Source: Candidatus Poribacteria bacterium
GTDB taxonomy: Bacteria; Poribacteria; WGA-4E; JAJDTR01
Length of the DNA: 57,190 nt
Assembly (NCBI GenBank): GCA_022827055.1
Contig: JAJDTR010000009.1
Coordinates: 1 to 57,190 of the forward strand
Direction of reading: 5' to 3'
The position numbers and the translations under genes were made by a program. Shown one piece after another: positions 17,138 to 25,279 of the stretch. Every line of letters starts with the position of its first letter. The first letter of the stretch is position 1. The notes below the pieces were generated by a model. The model did no database searches. It saw nothing but the letters and a program-made list of their open reading frames with translations, and was not told the DNA's origin.

Positions 17138-19630
17138 TCATTTCTGTATCAACATTTTCCGCGTTTCCGCATACCCCTCGGCATGTAGAGTATAGAAGTA
17201 AACGCCGCTTGCCACAACCTCGCCGCGCTGGTTGTGACCGTCCCAATATGCCGCATGACTCCGATCGGTGTAGAACCCTGCGGCTTGATGGCCTAAATCT
17301 ATATGCCTTACTAGCTCGCCGTTGACATCATAAATTATAATCCGCGCACTTACGTCTTCAGCGAGGTGATACGGAATCCACGTTTCCGGGTTGAAGGGAT
17401 TCGGATAGTTTGGCAAAAGCTCGGTCTTCGCCGGGCGCAGAGCCGTGAGGAGCTGTTCCAAGAACCGGATACCTCTTTGCGATTCGGCATCTGTAAGCTG
17501 CAATTCCAATGCTTGCGTGAGCCACAGCCTTACGTCCGCTGCGTTGAGGGTCACCACCATATCGGGATGCACGGGGGATGCCGCGGTCGCTACGCCCAAC
17601 GTGCTAGCAACCGCCACCAGGTCCAGTGTATTGATTTGACCGTCTCCGTTGATGTCGGCTGCCGCATTCTCCTCCGCATCACCAAAGGCTGATGCAACTA
17701 GCACGAGGTCAAAGATATTTAACTCCCCGTTGCCGTCCACATCTCCTATGATGACCGACGGATCTTCGCCAGTTGCCGGTGGCAGTATCGGCGCATCCCA
17801 GACCAACACGGTGCCATCTCTTCCTCCACTGGCGATGGTTCTGCCGTCAGGGCTAAAAGCAACGCTTCTAACACTGGATGTGTGTCCTATAAACGTGCTT
17901 ATGAGTTCACCGGAAACAACATTCCATACGCGAACGGTATTGTCCCAGCTTCCACTGGCAATTGTGCGCCCGTCTGGGCTAAACGTAACGCTGCGGACAC
18001 CACTCTTATGTCCCGGGAGGGTTTTTAGCGCGTCTCCCGTCGTCGCATCCCATATCCGAATCGTACGATCTTGGCTGCCGCTAGCCAGCAGCGCACCGTT
18101 GGGGCTGAAAGCAACGCTCAGCACATCGCCTTCATGTTCTTCGATGCGCATCTGAGTTCTGCCGGTAGCTATATTCCATATCCGAATCGTGTCGTCACGA
18201 CTTCCACTTGCGAGTATCTCGCCATTCGGATGAAAATCGATGCCCTCGACACCAGCCCGGTGCCCGTAGAGAAAGTCCAACCGCTGACCGGTCGTTGTAT
18301 CCCATAACCGAACGACATCGTCCTCGCTGCCGCTAGCCAATATGCTCCCGTCTGGGCTGAAAGCAAGACTTATCAGATAAGCCCAGTGCCCAACAAGCGT
18401 TCTCAGAAGTTCACCGGTATTGGCATCCCACACCCGTACGGTGTCGTCCTGGCTTCCACTGGCGATCTTACTGCCGTCTGGACTAAAAACGACTACGTCT
18501 ACATCGTCCGTATGTCCTACGAGTACATTATCAAGTTGCCCCGTTTCTGTGTTCCAAAGTCGAATGGTCTTGTCCCAACTTCTACCGACAAGTGTCCGAC
18601 CGTCAGGCGAGAAAGTAACGCTCAGCACGGAATCCGCGTGCCCCGTGATACTGCTAATCTCGTCTCCTGTCTCGGCATCCCAGAATCGGATAGTGGCGTC
18701 AAATCCGCCGCTGGCGAACGTCTTGCGGTCCGGACTATAAGCAATCCTGTAGACATCAGCCGTATGACCGGTGATTGTTCGGATGTTTGCTCCGGTTTTT
18801 GTGTTCCAAAGGCGAATGGTATCATCTTCGCTAGCACTCGCCAGCGTTTTGCCATCCAGCGAAAAGGCTATGTCGTAAACATCTGAAGTATGATCGCTGA
18901 GCGTGTGAATTACTGTTCCGGTCTCTACATCCCATAGGCGGATCATGGCGTCGAAATCCGAACTGGCGAGCATGTCGCCATCGGGACTGAACGCTACGTC
19001 TCGAACCAGTGAGGAATGTGCAGGAAAAGTCCTGATTTCCTCACCTGTGGATAAATCCCACAAACGCACCGTATGGTCCCAACTTCCGCTGGCGAGAGTC
19101 ATCCCATCTTCAGAAAAAGTAACGCTGTTCACCCAGTCAGTGTGTCCGGGGAGAGTTCTTTGCTCCTCACCCGTGTTAACATCCCATATGCGAATTGTAG
19201 TGTCGTCGCTCCCGCTTGCTAGCGTGATGTCGTCCGCGCCGAAGGCCAAACTCTGAATCGCGGCTTCATGCCCGGAAATGGTTCGGATTTCGTCTCCGGA
19301 AGCTGTATCCCACAGACGGATAACGTTGTCGTCGCCTCCACTCGCAATCATACTGCCATCCGAAGAGTATGCGATAGCATTAACTGTTTTCGTATGTCCG
19401 GTCAGCAAATCGATCTCTTGATTGGTTTCCGTGTCATATATCCAGATTCCGATTGAACCCGCAACCGCGAGACGGGCGCCATCAGGAGGAGCATACTGAA
19501 TGTCTCGTATCCAGCCTTTGCCGAAGCGCTGGCTGGCACCGTCGGGTAAATCCCATTGCGAAGAATCTTGGGCGAATGTGTTTAGTGAAGCTAATGCAAA
19601 TAAGACTGCCAACAGCCAAGTTTTTTTCAT
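17138..19630 (-). CDS. exported WD40-repeat protein (14 repeats) with dockerin and sorting domain
   Basis: Signal peptide MKKTWLLAVLFALASLNTFAQ, 14 WD40 repeats (two propellers), then a type I dockerin with both Ca-binding loops (DVDGNGELNIFD and DINGDGQINTLD), a short helical stretch, and the sorting domain NYPNPFNPETWIPYHL ... RKMLIQK. The dockerin suggests binding to a cohesin-bearing partner, or simply a Ca-stabilised spacer, since no cohesin is in the window. The start is the ATG at 19630, with GGAGAG 9 bases upstream; the frame opens earlier at 19693 but that part is not a signal peptide. Confidence 0.88.
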   Translation of the reverse strand: MKKTWLLAVLFALASLNTFAQDSSQWDLPDGASQRFGKGWIRDIQYAPPDGARLAVAGSIGIWIYDTETNQEIDLLTGHTKTVNAIAYSSDGSMIASGGDDNVIRLWDTASGDEIRTISGHEAAIQSLAFGADDITLASGSDDTTIRIWDVNTGEEQRTLPGHTDWVNSVTFSEDGMTLASGSWDHTVRLWDLSTGEEIRTFPAHSSLVRDVAFSPDGDMLASSDFDAMIRLWDVETGTVIHTLSDHTSDVYDIAFSLDGKTLASASEDDTIRLWNTKTGANIRTITGHTADVYRIAYSPDRKTFASGGFDATIRFWDAETGDEISSITGHADSVLSVTFSPDGRTLVGRSWDKTIRLWNTETGQLDNVLVGHTDDVDVVVFSPDGSKIASGSQDDTVRVWDANTGELLRTLVGHWAYLISLAFSPDGSILASGSEDDVVRLWDTTTGQRLDFLYGHRAGVEGIDFHPNGEILASGSRDDTIRIWNIATGRTQMRIEEHEGDVLSVAFSPNGALLASGSQDRTIRIWDATTGDALKTLPGHKSGVRSVTFSPDGRTIASGSWDNTVRVWNVVSGELISTFIGHTSSVRSVAFSPDGRTIASGGRDGTVLVWDAPILPPATGEDPSVIIGDVDGNGELNIFDLVLVASAFGDAEENAAADINGDGQINTLDLVAVASTLGVATAASPVHPDMVVTLNAADVRLWLTQALELQLTDAESQRGIRFLEQLLTALRPAKTELLPNYPNPFNPETWIPYHLAEDVSARIIIYDVNGELVRHIDLGHQAAGFYTDRSHAAYWDGHNQRGEVVASGVYFYTLHAEGYAETRKMLIQK

Positions 19631-19789
19631 TAAGTGACTCTCCTCATTTTCGATTTGATTGCCATTGATCGCACTCGTAGAAATGCCTTTCACGCGAGGT
19701 TATTTGGGATTCCGTCAAGGTTATCGGTTAATTCACCGGTAGGATTCAACGTACAAGATCATACGCGACGGCAATCCAAGGCTAGACTA

Positions 19790-20047
19790 GGTTCTGTTGA
19801 CATTTACGTGAAGTGAGTGTCCAATCGTAGGGGTGAGGTTCCCTCGCCCGTTAAATGACGGGTTGGGAAACCCAACCACCAACTGAGCGAATAGATCAAG
19901 CGAGTGATTAGCGAGTGCGATAGAGATCTTAAGGCGGTAGAGATCCCCTACGAAGATTGACCCAATGTAGAGAGATCCCTTGTGGTTGCCCAACATTCTG
20001 CCTCAAGTGAATCAATATTGGCTCAATTTTCAAATGTCAACAGAACC
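19790..20047. mobile_element. MITE-like element with 16-bp perfect terminal inverted repeats and TA duplication
   Basis: The left end GGTTCTGTTGACATTT (19790-19805) is the exact reverse complement of 20032-20047. TA lies just outside both ends (19788-19789, 20048-20049). The interior is non-coding; it holds palindromic patches (GGGTTGGGAAACCCAACC around 19859) and a fragment of the dispersed ~70-bp repeat at 19885-19930. The TA duplication fits IS630/mariner-type or some IS5-group transposases. Confidence 0.8.
19885..19930 (+). repeat. dispersed ~70-bp repeat, partial copy C
   Basis: Contains ATCAAGCGAGTGATTAG, GCGAGTGCGATAGAGATCTT, matching parts of the copies at 1421-1493 and 57103-57171. 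It lies inside the MITE-like element. Confidence 0.6.
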
Positions 20048-20109
20048 TAATGCGCACGCCGATGAATGCGGGAAGCCGCTAGAGCAAGCATCGCCATGTC
20101 GCAATGATT

Positions 20110-21669
20110 TTATTTTTGTATTAGCATTCGCCGCGTTGCTTTGAAATCCCCGGTGTACATCGTATAGAAATAGAGACCGCTTGCCACGTGTTCACCGCCT
20201 TGGTTGCGACCATCCCAATATACCGCGCTGCTCAAATTGATATAGTGCCCCGTTGCCTGATGCCCCAAATCCAAGGAACGGACCAAAACGCCATTTGCAT
20301 CGTAGATTGTGAAGCGAACATCGTCATTATGCGCGAGACGATACGGAATCCACGTCTCCGGGTTAAACGGATTGGGAAAGTTTTGGAGCAAATCTGTTTT
20401 TTTAACCAGTCCCAAGGTTGTTGCCTTTAACCCGATCGGCTTGACGGAGAAAGGCGGCGTCCCAAAGTCCTCTATTGTATTAAAGACATATGCCTGCACG
20501 CCCTGACCGTGAGGCCATGTTGGCGCTCCATGCGGCAAATTGTGTGCGGAGACAATAGCGGCATTCTCACTCACGTTAACCGAAAACCCGAAGTGGTAGT
20601 CTTCGCCCACGTCGTGGGGAACAACCTTCTCCTTCTGCTGCCAGACTCCTTCGGTTCGAACAAAAGAGTAAGTCGCACCTGAACCTACTTTAACATCGTC
20701 ATCCCAAGGCGCCCCTACAAGCGCGATGTTTGGGGTCATGGCGACGCCCGTTCCAAACTTTTGGCCCTTTTGTGCATTCTTCGGCAACAGCTTTCCCTGT
20801 TCCTTCCACGTATTGCCGTCTAACAGAAAGGTATAAGCGGCACCGGCGTCCACTTTGGCTTCGGTATCACGAAACGGAGCCCCCACAATAATGGTCTTCT
20901 CGCTCATACTGACGGCAGTCCCGAAACGGTCGGCTTTTGCGGCGTCGCTAGCCGTCAATTTAGCCTGTTCCGTCCAAACCCCATCCCGCCGCGTAAAGAC
21001 ATAGGCAGCGCCACAGAACCTGACGCCATTATGTGTATTGCCATTAGACCCAACCACTACCGTGTTTCCGAGCACGAAGACCGACGATCCGAAAGCGTCT
21101 CCTTTGGCAGAATCCGAGGGAATGAGTTTCGCCTGCTGCCGCCAGGCATTTCCTTCCCGAAAATAGACGTAGGCTGAACCGGAGTCTCTTCCAGTTTCAT
21201 CGTCCCCGGCTACACCGACAATGGCGGTACTCCTGTCGATAGCTACATCCTCGCCAAAGCCATCTCCCTTTGCCGGTCCGTCGTAGAGGAGTTTTACCGC
21301 CTGTTTCCAATTATTTCCGCTCCGATGAAAGACATAAGCTGCACCGGATTCGTTCAACTGCGGCGCACCAACAATAAGCGCGTTACCACTTATGGAAACA
21401 CACCAACCAAACCTACCCAAACCACCATCAGGGATGATTACCTCCTGCTTTTCCCATATCTTTCCTCTCTTCTCGAAAATGGTAGCGGTTCCTAACTCAG
21501 GAACTCCGACGACTACGGTTTCGCCGGTGATGTCACTGGACAGATGCGGTACGCTATGCCCACCCTCCATGGCGACAAGCTTCTGTCCAACACGAGGCGC
21601 AGCGTGACTTGCCGTTGCCAAGCCAATGAAGAGGAGTAAACAAATGGCAAACAGATGTACCGATTTCAT
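20110..21669 (-). CDS. exported FG-GAP repeat beta-propeller with sorting domain (array copy 1)
   Basis: Signal peptide (MKSVHLFAICLLLFIGLATASHA), about seven FG-GAP repeats, the TTLGLVKK motif and a sorting domain LLQNFPNPFNPETWIPYRL ... RRMLIQK. It is a near duplicate of the next two genes upstream (21882 and 23637), especially around RFCGAAYVF to IIVGAPFRDT, which is identical in all three. The ATG at 21669 lacks a strong ribosome-binding site (unlike its siblings), so expression may be weaker or rely on a different start. A decayed sorting-domain fragment lies just upstream (21757-21849). Confidence 0.85.
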   Translation of the reverse strand: MKSVHLFAICLLLFIGLATASHAAPRVGQKLVAMEGGHSVPHLSSDITGETVVVGVPELGTATIFEKRGKIWEKQEVIIPDGGLGRFGWCVSISGNALIVGAPQLNESGAAYVFHRSGNNWKQAVKLLYDGPAKGDGFGEDVAIDRSTAIVGVAGDDETGRDSGSAYVYFREGNAWRQQAKLIPSDSAKGDAFGSSVFVLGNTVVVGSNGNTHNGVRFCGAAYVFTRRDGVWTEQAKLTASDAAKADRFGTAVSMSEKTIIVGAPFRDTEAKVDAGAAYTFLLDGNTWKEQGKLLPKNAQKGQKFGTGVAMTPNIALVGAPWDDDVKVGSGATYSFVRTEGVWQQKEKVVPHDVGEDYHFGFSVNVSENAAIVSAHNLPHGAPTWPHGQGVQAYVFNTIEDFGTPPFSVKPIGLKATTLGLVKKTDLLQNFPNPFNPETWIPYRLAHNDDVRFTIYDANGVLVRSLDLGHQATGHYINLSSAVYWDGRNQGGEHVASGLYFYTMYTGDFKATRRMLIQK

Positions 21670-21756
21670 AATCAATCAATTTCTGATTATACGGTTGTAT
21701 GATACAAGGCGTAACTTCAGACGCGGGTTCTCCGATTCTCGCAACCTAAACCTAAC

Positions 21757-21849
21757 CACAATGCAAGCATCCTGCGTGTCGTATGGAATGATCCTGCGCG
21801 GAGCGAGTGGAAATAAACGCCGCTGGCGACGCCTTCGCCGAATCGATCA
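21757..21849 (-). pseudogene. relic of an FG-GAP protein sorting domain
   Basis: Translation of the minus strand from 21849 gives DRFGEGVASGVYFHSLRAG, then SFHTTRRMLAL, which matches the last 30 residues of the gene at 25280 (DQFGEGVASGVYFYTLRAG...). No upstream body or start exists; it is an orphan 3' end between two intact paralogues and is followed by the same leader (GTCTGAAGT then CTTGTA) seen in front of the paralogues. Confidence 0.8.
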
Positions 21850-21881
21850 CTGCAGAGCCGGTTTTTCGGATTGGAATGAAC

Positions 21882-23435
21882 TTATTTTTGGATTAGCATT
21901 CGCCGCGTTGCTTTGAAATCCTCGGTGGACATCGTATAGAAATAGAGACCGCTTGCCACGTATTCACCGCCTTGGTTGCGGCCATCCCAATATACGGCGC
22001 TGCTCAAATTGACATAGTGCCCCGCCCTCTGATGCCCCAGATCCAGAGTACGCACTAAAGTTCCGTTTGCGTCATAAATTGAGAACTGCACAGCACTATC
22101 GTTTGCGAGGCGATACGGAATCCATGTCTCCGGATTAAACGGGTTTGGAAAGTTTTGGAGTAAATCTGTCCGTTTGACCTGCCCAAAGGTAGTTACTTGC
22201 AGCCCGATGGGCTTGACGGAAAAGGGCGGCGTCCCAAAGTCCTCTATCGTATTAAAAACGTACGCCTGCACGCCGTCACCGTGAGGCCATGTTGGCGCTG
22301 CATGCGGTATATTGTGTGCGGATACAATGGCGGCATTCTCGCTCACGTTAACCGAATACCCAAAGTGGTAATCTTCCCCCACGTCGTGGGGAACAACCTT
22401 CTCCTTCTGCTTCCAGACTCCGTCAGTTCGCACAAATGAGTAAGTCGCACCTGAACCTACCTCGACATCGTCATCCCAAGGCGCCCCTATAAGCGCGATG
22501 TTTGGAGTCATGGCGACGCCAGTTCCAAACTTATGGCCTTTTTGTGCATCTTTTGGAAACAGCTTTCCTTGCTCCTTCCATGTATTATCGTCAAACAGAA
22601 AAGTATAAGCGGCACCGGCGTCTCCTTTGGCTTCGGTATCGCGAAACGGAGCCCCTACTATAATGGTCTTCTCGCTCATACTGACGGCAGTCCCGAAACG
22701 GTCGGCTTTTGCGGCGTCGCTAGCTGTCAATTTAGCCTGCTCGGTCCAAACCCCGTCCCGCCGCGTAAATACATAGGCAGCGCCGCAGAACCTAATACCA
22801 TTATGTGTGTTGCCGTTAGATCCGACCACTGCCGTATTACCAAGCACGAAGACTGACGATCCGAAAGCGTCTCCTTGGGCAGAATCCGAGGGTATGAGTT
22901 TAGCCTGCTGTTTCCAGCTATTTCCTTCCCGGAAATAGACATAGGCTGTACCGGAGTCTCTACCAACTTCATCGTCCCCTGCCGCGCCGACGATGGCGGT
23001 GTTCCTGTCGATGGCTACATCCTCGCCGAAGCCGTCTCCCTTTGCCCGTCCGTCATGGACGAGTTTTGACACCAGTTTCCAGTTATTTCCGCTTCGATGG
23101 AAGACAAAAGCTCCGCCGGCATCGTTCAGCTCTGGTGCACCAACGATAATCGCATTCCCACTGATGGCAACACACCAACCAAACCTACGGCCGTCTGCGA
23201 TGATTTCCTCCTGTTTTTCCCACTTCTTTCCTTTCAGCAGGAACACGGCAGCGAATCCACTTTCAGGAACTCCGACGACCACCGTTTCGCCGCTGATGTC
23301 GCTGGACAAATGCGCGACGCTATGCCCTGCCTCCTGTGCGACAAGCTTCTGACCAACTCGAGGCGCGGCGTAGCTTGCCGTTGCCAATCCAACCGCGAGG
23401 AGCAAACTAACGGCAATCAGATGTACCGATTTCAT
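21882..23435 (-). CDS. exported FG-GAP repeat beta-propeller with sorting domain (array copy 2)
   Basis: Same architecture as copy 1: signal peptide MKSVHLIAVSLLLAVGLATASYA, about seven FG-GAP repeats, TTFGQVKR motif, sorting domain to RRMLIQK. The ATG at 23435 is chosen because AAGGAGA lies six bases upstream and a signal peptide follows; the frame is open further up to 23510 across a leader. Expected on the cell surface. Long identical DNA tracts with copies 1 and 3 point to recent duplication or gene conversion. Confidence 0.87.
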   Translation of the reverse strand: MKSVHLIAVSLLLAVGLATASYAAPRVGQKLVAQEAGHSVAHLSSDISGETVVVGVPESGFAAVFLLKGKKWEKQEEIIADGRRFGWCVAISGNAIIVGAPELNDAGGAFVFHRSGNNWKLVSKLVHDGRAKGDGFGEDVAIDRNTAIVGAAGDDEVGRDSGTAYVYFREGNSWKQQAKLIPSDSAQGDAFGSSVFVLGNTAVVGSNGNTHNGIRFCGAAYVFTRRDGVWTEQAKLTASDAAKADRFGTAVSMSEKTIIVGAPFRDTEAKGDAGAAYTFLFDDNTWKEQGKLFPKDAQKGHKFGTGVAMTPNIALIGAPWDDDVEVGSGATYSFVRTDGVWKQKEKVVPHDVGEDYHFGYSVNVSENAAIVSAHNIPHAAPTWPHGDGVQAYVFNTIEDFGTPPFSVKPIGLQVTTFGQVKRTDLLQNFPNPFNPETWIPYRLANDSAVQFSIYDANGTLVRTLDLGHQRAGHYVNLSSAVYWDGRNQGGEYVASGLYFYTMSTEDFKATRRMLIQK

Positions 23436-23523
23436 GATAAATCTCCTTCCGATTTTGCAGTTGGAAAATACAAGGCGTAACTTCAGACGCAGATTTTCCA
23501 ATTTTTGCAACCGATACCGATCT

Positions 23524-23602
23524 CAAGACAAGCGTTCTGCACGATCCCGCGCGGCGCGTATAAAAAATAGATGCCGTTCGCGACACCTTCGCCGAATCGA
23601 TC
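23524..23602 (-). pseudogene. second relic of an FG-GAP sorting domain, frameshifted
   Basis: The minus strand from 23602 reads DRFGEGVANGIYF and then, after a frame change, TRRAGSCRTLVL, again matching the end of the 25280 gene. It lies between copies 2 and 3 and is followed by the same leader sequence as the first relic. Confidence 0.75.
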
Positions 23603-23636
23603 ACTTTCGGATCCGGTTTTGCGGATTGGAAATGGC

Positions 23637-25196
23637 TTATTTTTGAATTAACATTCGCCGCGTTGCTTTGAAATCCTCGGTGGACAGCGTATAGAAATAG
23701 AGACCGCTTGCCACGTGTTCGCCATCTTGATTGCGGCCATCCCAATATGCCGCGCTACTCAGATTGACATAGTGCCCCGCCCTCTGATGTCCCAGATCCA
23801 GAGAACGCACTAAAGTTCCGTTCGCGTCATAGATTGAGAACCGCACAGCGCCATCGTGTGCGAGGCGATACGGAATCCACGTTTCCGGGTTAAACGGGTT
23901 GGGAAAGTTTTGTAGCAAATCTGTCCGTTTGACCTGTCCCAAGGTTGTTAATTTTAAGCCGGTGGGTTTGATGGAAAATGGAGGCGTGCCAAAATCTTCT
24001 ATGGTGTTAAAGACATACGCTTGCACTCCGTCTCCGTGGGGCCAAGTTGGCGCTGCATGCGGTATATGGTGAGCCGAGATAATGGCGGCATTCTCGCTAA
24101 CGTTGACCGAGAATCCGAAATGGAAATCCTCGCCCACGTCGTGGGGAGCAACTTTCTCCTTCTGCTTCCAAGCCCCGTCAGTTCGCACGAATGAATACGC
24201 GGCACCTGAACCGGTCGCTGCATCATCGTCCCAGGGCGCCCCTACAATGGCGATGTTCGGCGTCATGGCAACACCGGTACCAAATTTATGGCCCTTTTGT
24301 GCGTCATTTGGAAACAGCTTCCCTTGCTCCTTCCACGTATTACCGTCAAACACATAGATATACGCAGCACCGGAGTCCCCTTTGGCATCGGTATCACGAA
24401 ACGGAGCCCCTACAATAATTGTTTTCTCGCTCATACTGACGGCAGTCCCGAAACGGTCCGCTTTTGCGGCATCGCTAGCCGTCAATTTAGCCTGCTCGGT
24501 CCAAACGCCATCCCGCCGCGTAAATACATAGGCAGCGCCGCAGAATCTGATCCCGTTGTGTGTGTTGCCGTTAGACCCGACGATCGCAGTATTGCCAAGC
24601 ACGAACACGGACGATCCGAAAGCGTCTCCTTTGGCTGAATCCGACGGAATGAGTTTGGCTTGACGCTTCCAACTGTTTCCTTCCCGGAAATAGATATAGG
24701 CAGACCCGGAGTCCCGTCCAACTTCATCGTCCCCTGCTACCCCGATAATTGCCGTATTCCTATCGACGGCTACGTCCTCGCCGAAACCATCTCCTTTTAC
24801 CGGTCCCTCATGGACGAGTTTGGCGACCTGTTTCCAATTTTTTCCACTTCGATGGAAGACAAAGGCTGCACCGGCATCGTTTGTCTCTGGCGCACCAACT
24901 ACAATCACATTGTCAGTCATTGCTACACACCAACCAAACCTACCGGCACCGCCGTCGGCGATGATTTCCTCCTTCTTTTCCCACTTCTTTCCTCTCAGCT
25001 CGAAGACGGTAGCGTATCCCTGCTCCGGAACTCCGACGATAATGGTTTCGCCGCTGATATCGCTGGACAAGTGGGCTACGCTATGACCTGCCTCCATGGC
25101 GATAAGCTTCTGGCCAACTCGAGGCGCGGCGTGACTTGCAGTTACCAATCCAGCGGCGAGGAGCAAACTAATCGCAAAAAATTGTACCGATTTCAT
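23637..25196 (-). CDS. exported FG-GAP repeat beta-propeller with sorting domain (array copy 3)
   Basis: Signal peptide MKSVQFFAISLLLAAGLVTASHA, about seven FG-GAP repeats, TTLGQVKR motif and sorting domain. ATG at 25196 with AAGGAGA just upstream. Compared with copies 1 and 2 it differs mainly in the N-terminal half and around residues 300-340, while the block RFCGAAYVF...APFRDT is identical. It sits 83 bases downstream of the 25280 gene and may share its transcript. Confidence 0.87.
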   Translation of the reverse strand: MKSVQFFAISLLLAAGLVTASHAAPRVGQKLIAMEAGHSVAHLSSDISGETIIVGVPEQGYATVFELRGKKWEKKEEIIADGGAGRFGWCVAMTDNVIVVGAPETNDAGAAFVFHRSGKNWKQVAKLVHEGPVKGDGFGEDVAVDRNTAIIGVAGDDEVGRDSGSAYIYFREGNSWKRQAKLIPSDSAKGDAFGSSVFVLGNTAIVGSNGNTHNGIRFCGAAYVFTRRDGVWTEQAKLTASDAAKADRFGTAVSMSEKTIIVGAPFRDTDAKGDSGAAYIYVFDGNTWKEQGKLFPNDAQKGHKFGTGVAMTPNIAIVGAPWDDDAATGSGAAYSFVRTDGAWKQKEKVAPHDVGEDFHFGFSVNVSENAAIISAHHIPHAAPTWPHGDGVQAYVFNTIEDFGTPPFSIKPTGLKLTTLGQVKRTDLLQNFPNPFNPETWIPYRLAHDGAVRFSIYDANGTLVRSLDLGHQRAGHYVNLSSAAYWDGRNQDGEHVASGLYFYTLSTEDFKATRRMLIQK

Positions 25197-25279
25197 GATA
25201 ATTCTCCTTCGGATTTTATGGTTAGATAGTACAAGACACCACTTCAGACAAGGTTTCTCACACGAATCTCATTCTATAC

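Larger units (their letters stand above)
19631..20109. other. intergenic region containing a MITE-like element
   Basis: This 479-base gap is largely filled by the 258-bp element at 19790-20047. Outside it, nothing coding is seen; the promoter of the WD40-dockerin gene should lie in 19631-19780. Confidence 0.7.
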
